A stretch of 64,000 bases of DNA from NCBI GenBank assembly GCA_964019415.1, contig OZ025880.1, positions 2,554,813-2,618,812 on the forward strand, in the 5' to 3' direction. Numbering within the stretch: the stretch's first letter is position 1; each line of letters starts with the position of its first letter. The notes beneath the pieces are model-generated. The model was not told the DNA's origin. It did no database searches and was given only the letters and a program-made list of their open reading frames with translations. Below are positions 54,901 to 64,000 of the stretch, one piece after another. This DNA comes from Ianthella basta (Eukaryota; Porifera; Demospongiae; Verongiida; Ianthellidae). Made by a program: the position numbers and the translations under genes.

Positions 54901-56491
54901 ATTCTATCAACTCTAGCCTCTGCATGGAAATGTACCTGCGGTCCCAGTCAACAACTCACACCAATCATGCATGCACACTAACTGCATCTATGTGTCTGTT
55001 TGGATCTAGCTGCATTGATACAGTACCAGCCAGTCATCCAGAATTGATCAGCTAATCATCTACACCACACTAATGAACCCCAACTATAAGTTAAGTATGT
55101 TAAAACAATTGTTGCAGTTCTTTTATCTTTCAAACAACAGTGAGAGGGATCATCAGTGGCTATATGCCATTAATATGACATTTGTCCCCACTTTCATTGA
55201 GGCCTTAGTGCAGCTAGCTAGTGCACCAGGATGGTAAGCATAATACCATGTGATTAACTGCCAACCAACATAGCTGTCTGGATCACATGTACACCTGCAT
55301 ACCTCACATGGGATTTCACAACCAACACACCTCACATGCACAATGTGGTTCACACCCACCCACCTCACCCGGTGTGGTTCATATATACCTACATGCCTCA
55401 CACAGTGTGGTTCACACCCACACACCTCACACATTGTGGTTCACACCCACACACCTCACACATTGTGGTTCACACCCACACACCTCACACAGTGTGGTTC
55501 ACACCCACACACCTCACACATTGTGGTTCACACCCACACACCTCACACAGTGTGGTTCACACCCACACACCTCACACAGTGTGGTTCACACCCACACACC
55601 TCACACATTGTGGTTCACACCCACACACCTCACACATTGTGGTTCACACCCACACACCTCACACATTGTGGTTCACACCCACACACCTCACACATTGTGG
55701 TTCACACCCACACACCTCACACATTGTGATTCACACCCACACCTCACACAGTGTGGTTCACACCCACACACCTCACACAGTGTGTTTCACACCCACACAC
55801 CTCACACAGTGTGGTTCACACCCACACACCTCACACATTGTGGTTCACACCCACACCTCACACAGTGTGGTTCACACCCACACCTCACACATTGTGGTTC
55901 ACACCCACACACCTCACACAGTGTGGTTCACACCCACACACCTAACACAGTGTGGCTCACACGCACACACCTCACACAGTGTGGTTCACACCCACACCTC
56001 ACACATTGTGGTTCACACCCACACACCTCACACATTGTGGTTCACACCCACACAGTGTGGTTTACACCCACACACCTCACACATTGTGGTTCACACCCAC
56101 ACACCTCACACATTGTGGTTCACACCCACACACCTCATACTCACCTGTCCACTTGCAAACTCAATATCAATGGACAGGGAAGCAGATGCCAATGCCTCAT
56201 TGTCCACAATGTGTACCCCAGCTCTGCTGTCACTCAGTACTTGGTTACCACTGAAGAAAAAAGACTGCATTTAGCAGATGTATCATCAAATTCTTCTATA
56301 TGCATACATATAGAGGCCAAGAAAGCGATGGAGCGATGCTTACTGATTGATGCCATGATGTAGACATTCCAGTATTAGTAATCTTTAGAATACTCTATAG
56401 TATCTAACCTATGACAATATAATTATACTAAAAGCTCAATTTTCATTTGTATGTATGAACGACCCCCATGTGTTTCGGGGATTGTGTTCTA

Positions 56492-56524
<33 letters not shown>

Positions 56525-59500
56525 CATACATATGTACGTATGTAGGTCTGAGCGGTTTGTAGGTATAATATAATATAGATAGAGAGATAACTTAATTCAT
56601 TGTTAATGGATGTTAATGTAGGTATTTGTGGTATAATATGGATACATAAGTTGAAAATTCTTATGAATAAATAATAAAGTGAACATTTCCACTTTTCCTT
56701 TTAATTTACCGTAAGGTCTGGGTCTTAGCACTCTATTCCATTCCTTGTTTGCCCTAATGTTAAATGATTTACAATTTATTTAAATAGTTCTTACTTTCAG
56801 AATTATTCAGAATGTCGTCTGATAGAGGCTCAAGATTGTTTATGATGCTGTGAGCTGATTAATTCAGCATGGGAGTCCCTCATAGTCATACTGGCAGCAC
56901 TTATGATGCTTTCTCGCATATATTCATACCCTACTATAATAGCTACACGAGGAGCTATTGACCTTCTTTCCTGGCAGACATTTGTAAAGCTGGGACTGGC
57001 AATGGCTAAAACAGCCTATGCGTAAAAGGGAAGAATGTCAGCATTTAATACTTAACAATTTGAGCCAGATGGCCTTAAAACGCAATAATCGCTTACTGAC
57101 AAATTTGCTAAGTGGTGGGCTGACCTTCCTACATTATTGGGGTTGTATTAGCTAATGTGTCAGTCCTGTCTCCAGGTAGACAGCTGCAGAGACTGCAAAA
57201 TGGCGGCCGGCTACATGCACGAGATTATAGCATCCAAGCACATCTAATACATACCCAACGCTCACCTGTCCACAACATGTTGGTACAGTTCTCCATTACT
57301 AATTCACTTCCCCAGCACACAAACACACACAAAATTTAAGCTGCCAGCCTTACCTGAAAGTGAATGGAGTCGTTGCATTAAGAGGTGGTGTGAAAATAGT
57401 GTAGCGATCATCGACATTATAGGATGAATCAAACCAAAAGCAACCTCTGATGTCACTGATGTACAAAGCAGCACCTCCAATGTTTGCAACATTGTCGACA
57501 AAGACTATACTCACATTCTGTATATAAGGAAATGGCAATGAACTACACATTGAGGGAGCAACCAGAAAATGGTTCTGAGCTTGAAAGTGAACACACCTGC
57601 CATTTCTCTGTCGGTACATCTTCCTGATCAGGGACAAAGTATTGGATGCTACAATGCCTGTTCCATATGTAGTTCGAGAACACCACTGGCATGGAGAAGG
57701 CATAGATCCCACCACCAAGGACAGCCCGGTTCCTAGTGAAGTTCACCATAGCTCCAGGAGTCAAAATTAGCTGCTCAGAATCAAGAACAGTAGAAGAGAT
57801 AGAATAAATACTGTATAATATGACGCTAAATACATGCAACAGCCTGTATTGTGAATGTGCATAATTATGCATAAGAGTGGATGTAAATTGTAACAAAACA
57901 TGTACAGAATAATAATACATTTAATGCCTCTTCCCATTGGTGGAATTCACTTGCTCACATAAGATCAATGTTAAATCAATACAGGCGTTTCCAAGCTACC
58001 AGTTCACATTATTAATTAAATAATTAAAATTCCTGCATGTCCAACACACAGCACATATAGGCATAACACACAGAGCATGAATAATACATGTATGGGCATA
58101 AGAAGCTCATTGTTGCAGAAACCTCTAGTTCAGCACACAGCATGGAAACACTACACACAGATCATGAACAATACAGACTTACCCTACAATTTTCTTCCAT
58201 CTGAATGCCTCCACCGAAGATGGCTTTATTCTCTTGAAACAGCACCTGTGCATTCTTTTCCACACCAACTTCCGTATTGATCACACTCAGACCACCACCA
58301 ATATTCTGTGTGAAATTTGTTACACCTAAAAGACTTATTGGGTATCTGAAGGAGGACAAAGCACCTCCAGGATCACGTTGAAACTCATTCACTTTAGCAA
58401 AAGCTGCCATTCCCCTGAGATTGTTGGCATGAAATGAACTGTGTGCAAAACAGTAAGAAAAGTACAAGGTAGTACATAGGTCATACACAGCATGAATAGT
58501 AGACATAATTAGTGCACAGCCCGGACTGGGAGTTGCATATATATGTGCAAAAAGATAAAGACACAGGACTGTTTTACCCTTCTTTATCTTTCTGTAACAT
58601 ACCTTCCACACAACTGACCACACCATTAATTATCTAAGGCCTGTACGTAAGTGCATGCAAGGTACCGCGTAATACTGAATACATAAGCTACTATATCTAA
58701 TTATAAATTATAATTAAGAGCAACCAAGTTTTGCCATCAACAGGCAGCTATACTGAGTGTGTGGAGGTGGAAAGCACAGAAACTTATGTGGAAAGATGGA
58801 CAAAGCATGGCTTAATGGGCTTCAGGCAATGTCATTTGAATCCTTGGTGAACATGCATTAATTGCATTCTTTCATACATACACTGTTTACGTTCAATCAA
58901 CAACTGAAAACGCATGCAATCACCACAATTCCAGACACTACAACTCACCAGTTAATGAACCTGGCTGGACGTGGTTGCAAATCAGTGTGCAGCAGAGCAA
59001 ACATTCCAACAGCTGATCCCTCCCTCTCAGCTGTGTTGAGTTCAAACAGGCAATTTTCAAACACCACCACATCAGGGAATTCAATCAAATGGATGTCATA
59101 TTGAATCACAGCAACTGCTCCACCTCCCACAGCTGAGTTTCCTCTGAATGTGCTGCCACGTATCACAAATGTGTTACTTAGAGTTTCATTGAAGAGCACT
59201 ATTGCCAAGGCTCCCCCTGCCCTTGTCTCTGCAGTGTTGTCAGTGAAGGTGCAGTCCTCCACTGTGAAACTGCCGTTAGCTGTTTCACTAGAGATTCTCA
59301 TATACACAGCACCACCCTGAATCTGGGCATGGTTTGAGTCAAATCTGCTATTTCTGATTAACACATTTGATCCACTAGCTCCATCAAGACGAATATACAT
59401 GGCACCTCCATGGCCATCAAGCTGTAGGAGAGGAGGTCGTCTATCATCTATGGCATTATCATTGGCTGAGTTATTGCAGAAGGTACAGTTATCAATCTCA

Positions 59501-62500
59501 AGGTTCATAGGAATGTTGGAAAACACAGTAACAGCACCACCAGGACTATAGCTAGAAAGGTAGTTGAGATCATTCAGATTAATTGAGTTTCTGTTGCTGA
59601 AGGGTCCATCTGTGGTAGCATTATTGAAGTTTGCTTCAAAAATGCAGTTACGAAGTATAAAGTTATCACTTTCCATGACTTGAAGGGATGATCCAGAAGT
59701 ATTCCTACAAAGTAAGAAAAGACACTAACAGAATCAGCAAGTCATGTAGGTATTGAGTATAATACTTTATAGTTAGATCGTGGTCTGTCTGTATATATTT
59801 GTGCAGACTCATTACTGTGTAGAGTAATTGACACATCAATAGGGTCCTATATATATAGCGTAAAGCTAAAAGACAGTTTATTAAGGAAAAACAAATTTAC
59901 TTCTTATTAACAAAGGCCTCTAACACAAAAAAGTTCTGGAAAGAATACCACTCAATTGGAATAAATACTGATAAGTGCAACACTACTGACCTGCCTAGTT
60001 TCATTATAAAAGAAGATGACACACTGACTACCAGCAGTGAGGAAACCATGAGGACCTGGAGAAAGCATTTTGAGTCCCTCCTAAATCCCCATGACACAGA
60101 ATTTAGCAATTTAGGATCACAATCTAGCAATAGTTATACCCCATTTGATGATGAAGTACTGAATAGAGCTATTGATCTGGAAGAAGTGTATCAGGCCATA
60201 GCACAACTAGAGGAAAATAAAGCACCTGGTCCTGATTACATATGCCCAAGCATTATTAAGGATGACAAAGTCATCCAATACCTCCATAAATTATTCCAGA
60301 AGTGTTTTGAAACAGGAATTGTGCCCCCAGCATGGCTGAATAGCACTATCCAGCCAATCTATAAAGGAAAAGGTGATAAAAATGATCCAAATAACTATAG
60401 AGGCATTACACTGCAATCGTGCATAGCTAAGGCATTTGCTAAAATTATTAATAACAGGCTATCCAACTACCTAGAATCTAACAGTCTCTTACATGATGAA
60501 CAGAATGGGTTCCGTAAGGGTCGCTGCTGTCAGGACCACATATCTTCCTTATACTTCATAATTGAAAATAGGAAATTGAGCAAGCAAGACACTTATGCAT
60601 GTTTCGTTGACTTTAGAAAGGCCTTTGACTCTGTTCCTAGGGAACTGCTTTGGAATAAATTATCACATATAGGAATTAATAATAACATTCATGCTAGTAT
60701 AAAGGCATTATATACGAATACCAGAAGCTCCATAAAAATTGATAACAACCTCTCCTCCCCCATTATTATTAAGCGTGGAGTGAAGCAAGGCTGCCCTCTC
60801 TCCCCTACCCTGTTTAATATTTTTATAAACGACTTGATTGGATATTTGAATGAAAAAGCTGAGGGGATTTCCTTTGGATCATGCCAATTGAATGCCCTCA
60901 TGTATGCAGACGATCTTGTACTAGTAGCAGATAAGCCTGACTCACTCAATAATTTGTTACAGGCACTTAATCAGTGGTGCACTGACAATGGAATGTGCAT
61001 AAATCCAGACAAAACCAAGATTATTCATTTCAGACATCCGAAGAAACAAATTTCAAATTTTCTCTTTACATGCGGAGAATATCGTATTTATTATACAGAC
61101 ATTTACAGATACCTAGGAGTAGAATTTACGGAACATCTTAGCTGGGCACAACAAATTGAGAGCACATCAATATCAGCAAACAGAGCAGCAAACTACTTAA
61201 TCGCAAAAACTAGAAGCAGCGGAGCGCTAGTATTCGAAGTTTATACTCACCTGTATAACACACTTGTCTTACCTATCATTGGATATAGCAGTTTCTTGTG
61301 GGGTTATAAGGGATATAGTGATATAATGAAGATACAGAATAATTTAATGAGAAGCTTCCTAGGTGTAGGCAGAAATGCCCCGATTGTAGCTCTTCTAGGT
61401 GATTTAGGCTGGCTCCCCATTACGACAATCACTAAGATCTCATGCATAGGATTCTGGTTCAGATTAAGCAAAATGGCTGAAGGTAGATTAAATAAGCAGA
61501 TATTTATTGAAGCAAGTAATCTAGCATCTGATAAAGGGTATAAGAATTGAATTGCCCATATCCATGACATTTTTAAAAACGACCACTCCAATGAATATTC
61601 AGCACCAACATCATGCATCAATCAAAGTCTACAATACTATAGGGAATATCTAATCAGATGCTCAATAGATAAATGGAAGTCAGAGGTTAGCGAAATTCCA
61701 GTAGGCTCTGATTCAGGTGGTAGACTAGTGTTATATAGGCAAATTAAACATGGTCCAGGTACAGAGGACTATCTATTCACTATGAGATCACTGGGGGGTA
61801 GGAGAGTTATGGCGGGCCTCCGAGCGGGATGCCTGCCCCTGGCGGTGGAGGTGGGGAGGTACACTGGGACACCCTGTAGTGATAGGGTGTGTAGACTGTG
61901 TAATTGTGGGGAGGTGGAGGATCAGCATCACTTTTTAATCATCTGCCACACTCTTAGCTCTGTTAGACAAAAATTATTTTCTCATTGCCTAACTCTATCA
62001 AACTCATTTACAAATCTTTCTTCTTATGACAAATGTAAGTTCCTCTTAACGAATACTGATAATACAACCATATCCCTTATTCTTCAAATGTACCATTTAA
62101 GGCAATCACTTTTATGCATCAATTAGTGTATAGTCACTATATATACTCACCTATCCACTTTCACCTGCAAGCTAATTTTTGTAAAAATTATTCAGTGACC
62201 AGTAAGCCAACCTTGGCTGAGCAGCCTCTGATTCTCATGCTGCGGTCACTCTAATAATCATTCTATATATAGCAAACAAGTGCACAGAGTGCACTAATTG
62301 ATAAGATGACAGCCTATATAAAATGCACATAAATTGGCATACATGATGTTGGTTTGCTGACAAGCTGGCAGTAATATAGTTTTCAACTAATGATATGTTT
62401 GGCAACCTTACAATGTTATACATTAATGAAAAGTGCAAGTACCCGGATGCAGCTAAGAACCTGTATTTAAGAATTTGATTCTTAGACTAATATTCCAGTT

Positions 62501-63542
62501 CTGCGAGTCCGGTCGGTCGGCACGGACGGCGTACGGGTATGCAGACGGTGGATCTATGTGGCTCAGGGTGATGGCCTCATCTGATTAAGATGCCTCTGAA
62601 TCAAGTACTGGCGACATTTCCAGGCTCTTGCCTCTTGGTCTGTATGCACTTCTCCCCGTCCGCCGCGCCTTTTCCTCTCTCTCGTCTTCGCTCTAAAGCA
62701 GTCCATTTGAATTAGCAGGCTGTCTGGCAACCCAGTTGGTCTGACTTACCTTCTACCTGTATACTGTCTGACTCGCTTTCAGTATCGTTAGCTTCCAAAA
62801 CCTCATGCACTATCAGCTCCTTTCGATGTCCGCAATTTAGGAGTAAATTGGTCGCTAAATGCAGTTCCTATATCTTTCGTATGCGTCCGCGTCCGTGCGG
62901 ACCGTCCGCAGAATAGAAAGTGCCGTATTTCTCTGCGGCAGCGTCACAACATATACTCACATCATTTGAACTGTGACTAGCAGCATATCACATCACTTCA
63001 CTTCCACTGAGGACATGCACTCACCTAAAGACGGTGTCCTCAACAGTCACGCCATCACTGGCATACACAAACACTCCAGAGCTCACTGGTCCACACTGCT
63101 CCACTACCACGCCAGACAGAGTCACATTGCGAGAGCAGTAGAACGCCAAGTCATCATATACGTTGGGCTCCACGCTGGGGAATGATCCGCAGCGGATATG
63201 TGCTTCTCCCGAGTTCACTGCCTCCACTATGAGGTTGGACACGTTCGTCACTTGTAGCTCTCCCGAAATCCGATGCACACCATCCTCCAACCGAACGCAC
63301 AGGTTGTCCGGTCCACTGGAGTAGTTGCAGAAGTCCGGATACTGCTGTCCTTCGATGTCTTGAGCAAGAAGAGCATACGGGAGAGATCGGCAAGGCGATT
63401 GTCTGGGCTCCGTCGAGTTTAAACATTCAGGGGAGTTGGTGCCGTTCGTAGATACATAGCGGATCAAATGGTGCCCTGGATCGCACGAAGCCCAGCAGGC
63501 AAGTGGTAGAAGAGAGAGGAAGACTATAGCAGGCAGAGGCAT
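48618..63542 (-). CDS. Gene G: intron-rich relative of the array genes, beta-helix/Cys-rich/multi-TM receptor (about 1365 aa, 20 exons)
   Basis: Twenty minus-strand exons were joined by hand from GT-AG signals. All phases fit and the summed length is 4098 bases, divisible by three. The start at 63542 (MPLPAIVFLSLLPLACWAS) gives a signal peptide and follows a TATA box. The order matches the array genes: N-terminal VSTNGTNSPECLN, beta-helix with GGA/GGG turns, a Cys-rich module with FLCGSC (array genes GLLCGDC), eight or so membrane helices split over several exons, and a cytosolic tail. Sequence identity to the array genes is low outside key motifs. The protein is shorter, mainly in the ectodomain. 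The tail (about 120 residues) starts IHKRYRKKKYSPSD, is Ala/Thr/Pro-rich, and is unrelated to the TETETET tail. Exon 8 is the least certain join. Exon coordinates are in the next four entries. Confidence 0.8.
49052..49074. repeat. (TA)n microsatellite in intron 19 of gene G
   Basis: Run of about eleven TA units. Confidence 0.9.
52112..53123 (-). other. Gene G exons 10-12: Cys-rich module
   Basis: Exon 10 52983-53123 (SLDVTSCHPGYKRGRGGLCE), exon 11 52604-52760 (NGAYAYVLNKSKELVVINGA then PPGFTAC), exon 12 52112-52213 (GFLCGSCPSGSWVSLDLLFC). These correspond to the CCPPGYVF...CHCG, WAGY and GLLCGDC parts of the array genes. All junctions are in phase and all donors and acceptors are canonical. 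Confidence 0.8.
53394..54711 (-). other. Gene G exons 7-9: stalk between beta-helix and Cys-rich module (exon 8 uncertain)
   Basis: Exon 7 is 54647-54711 (TYLPGTVKASHGG...ETYYG) and fits the PG-containing stalk of the family. Exon 9 is 53394-53534 (SRQIVLNDEVRSIPF to LGLPLTE). Exon 8 is best placed at 54224-54443, which keeps the phase and reads FAQSGEDILFNVLCKDFF. Its acceptor (CATACAG) has a weak pyrimidine tract, and its first 30 residues look unlike a stalk. A different acceptor or an extra small exon is possible. Intron 8 (about 690 bases) has no other features. Confidence 0.5.
54713..54898. mobile_element. Foldback element with 13-bp target-site duplication beside a splice acceptor
   Basis: Two arms of about 50 bases (GGTTGGTTCTCTAATACCAG onward to AAAACC) are inverted with a single mismatch around a short centre. 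The same right tail as in the 21.97-kb copy follows (CTGATGCCTGAGCCAGCTGA). TACAGAATACCTG flanks both ends (54713-54725 and 54886-54898). The near-perfect arms suggest a recent insertion. The element lies in intron 6 of gene G, and the left duplicate contains the acceptor of exon 7. Confidence 0.8.
55341..56137. repeat. 29-bp minisatellite in intron 6 of gene G
   Basis: The unit is CCTCACACATTGTGGTTCAC plus ACCCACACA, 29 bases, present about 26-28 times with degenerate units at the left edge. Two unit types alternate (CATTGTGG and CAGTGTGG), and some units lack two bases. The unit has no stop in any plus-strand frame and its length shifts frame each time, so long but meaningless open frames (up to 358 codons) cross it. 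Confidence 0.97.
56492..56523. repeat. (GAT)n microsatellite in intron 5 of gene G
   Basis: About ten GAT units. Confidence 0.95.
59859..62126 (+). pseudogene. LINE reverse transcriptase ORF with one in-frame stop
   Basis: The frame is open from 59859 (an upstream TAG precedes it), with a Met at 60048. It contains KAPGPD, FVDFRKAFDSVPRELLW (about residue 185 from that Met), KQGCPLSPTLFNIFINDL, and the catalytic YADD near residues 286-289. A TGA at 61548-61550 interrupts it, but the same frame then stays open to 62126 and ends with a zinc-knuckle-like pattern CRLCNCGEVEDQHHFLIIC. One change, plausibly TGG to TGA, would account for the break. The element is also 5'-truncated and so not autonomous. 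Confidence 0.8.
59860..62262 (+). mobile_element. 5'-truncated non-LTR retrotransposon (LINE) in intron 1 of gene G, antisense to it
   Basis: Coding sequence for the reverse transcriptase and C-terminal region runs from 59859 to 62126. The endonuclease domain is missing. CTATATATATAGC (59847-59859) and CTATATATAGC (62263-62273) may be the target-site duplication, but the sequence is low in complexity. The 3' end has no poly(A) tail. The clade cannot be assigned by eye. Confidence 0.75.
62501..62911. mobile_element. GC-rich inverted-repeat element in intron 1 of gene G
   Basis: CTGCGAGTCCGGTCGGTCGG then CACGGACGGCGTACG at 62501-62535 is roughly mirrored by TGCGTCCGCGTCCGTGCGGA then CCGTCCGCAG at 62882-62911. 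The segment is GC- and CpG-rich, unlike its surroundings. It may be a MITE or a decayed repeat. A regulatory CpG-rich segment is an alternative. Confidence 0.4.
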
Positions 63543-63583
63543 TTTGTGCCGAGTCAGGCACATCGTACAGCTCCTCCACACAC

Positions 63584-63594
63584 CATATATAGAG
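63584..63594 (-). promoter_or_regulatory. TATA box of gene G
   Basis: CTCTATATATGG on the minus strand lies about 45 bases upstream of the ATG at 63542. Transcription would start near 63560, excluding the two upstream in-frame Met codons and favouring 63542. Confidence 0.5.
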
Positions 63595-63599
63595 CCTAT

Positions 63600-64000
63600 A
63601 CCTCAAATGCAAGTCACGCGATTGCTTTATTACATTAGACAGCAATATTATGTACATTTGTGTGCACAACACAAGACCGTACTTATAAGCCCAACACACC
63701 CTCTAAGTAAACTATACTATAATATGTGACAAGACTTTGCTCTGTTTATCTTTTGATGCATGTCACACAGTATCCATGTGGCTTTAAATTGCAGGTACAT
63801 TATAATTTTATGCTGTGGGTATGGGACCATGTCAAAATGTGCATGATTGTGCATGACTGCATTATGCCACTTCCACTGCCAGCTGTGTGGAGTAGCCGTC
63901 TATTTAATACAGACTTCTCACCTTGTGTACTCTGATGAAGGCCACAGCATGTGGCTGAAACATTAGTATTGATCTATTATAATCTTGTGGTTGGAACAGA
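63600..64000. other. Upstream flank of gene G with the end of a Penelope-like element
   Basis: No gene is seen. The last 75 bases contain a hammerhead-like motif. An open frame at 63726-63935 is featureless. Confidence 0.4.
63927..63969 (+). ncRNA. Hammerhead ribozyme-like motif with intact core
   Basis: Stem I is GTACT (63927-63931) with AGTAT (63965-63969), including one G-T pair. The core CTGATGA (63932-63938) matches the consensus and is followed by one extra A. Stem II is GGCCAC/GTGGCT around AGCAT. GAAA (63957-63960) follows, then CATT with a minimal stem III and cleavage expected after the last T. The layout is the same as the degenerate motif at 12083, including the extra A. Penelope-like elements are known to carry such motifs. 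Confidence 0.6.

Larger units (their letters stand above)
56145..63542 (-). other. Gene G exons 1-6: signal peptide and beta-helix
   Basis: Exon 1 63025-63542, exon 2 58949-59704, exon 3 58183-58438, exon 4 57597-57770 (or start 57773), exon 5 57354-57517, exon 6 56145-56250. Junction phases agree: exon 1 ends with two bases that exon 2 completes to Arg, and exon 2/3 restores FINCSFHAN. The beta-helix motifs include SPGGAVTV, GGAMYI, GGAVYM, GGGAVAV, GGGLSV and GGGIQM. Intron 1 (3.3 kb) holds a LINE and an inverted repeat. Introns 2, 3 and 5 (about 510, 410 and 1100 bases) show only a GAT repeat at 56492-56523 in intron 5. Confidence 0.8.

Noticed and set aside
55341-56137. CRISPR-like regular array
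   Set aside because: Units are contiguous with no spacers, and the locus is an intron of a eukaryotic gene.
55287-56363. Open frames of 312-358 codons rich in His/Thr/Ser on the plus strand
   Set aside because: They are a product of the 29-bp minisatellite, which lacks stops in all three frames and cycles frame at each unit.

Overview
The window is animal nuclear DNA. It is AT-rich, has GT-AG introns and many (CA)n/(GT)n tracts, and carries LINE, Penelope-like and foldback elements. The main protein type has a signal peptide, a long right-handed beta-helix ectodomain with repeated GGG turns, a Cys-rich module with a CGxC motif, about eight or nine membrane helices and a short cytosolic tail. 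To my knowledge this layout is expanded in sponges and some other early-branching animals, so a demosponge-like source is my best inference. No sequence search was possible.

From 1 to about 46.5 kb lies an array of six paralogs (called A to F here). A (1-985, minus) runs off the left edge and is frameshifted. B (4704-9614, minus), C (14258-19096, minus), D (23718-28676, minus), E (32456-37342, plus) and F (40660-45600, minus) are complete single coding exons of 1612 to 1652 codons. Each appears to have a non-coding leader exon and one 5'UTR intron whose acceptor lies just ahead of the ATG. Between them are two decayed 3'-end relics, foldback elements, Penelope-like relics with a hammerhead-like motif, and orphan exon-like ORFs. 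D with both flanks (about 22.9-31.6 kb) and F with both flanks (about 39.9-48.2 kb) are two copies of one duplicated segment of about 8.5 kb, with inverted gene E between them.

From 48618 to 63542 (minus) lies a relative of the array genes with the same architecture but split into about 20 exons (gene G, about 1365 aa). The exon phases join consistently. Intron 1 holds a LINE with one in-frame stop and a GC-rich inverted repeat. Intron 6 holds a 29-bp minisatellite that starts beside the splice donor and, at its far end, a foldback element beside the next splice acceptor. The last 400 bases contain a second, better preserved hammerhead-like motif.

The sequence suggests a family of cell-surface receptors with a nearly constant membrane module and tail and a fast-changing ectodomain. 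Ligand and function cannot be read from the sequence.
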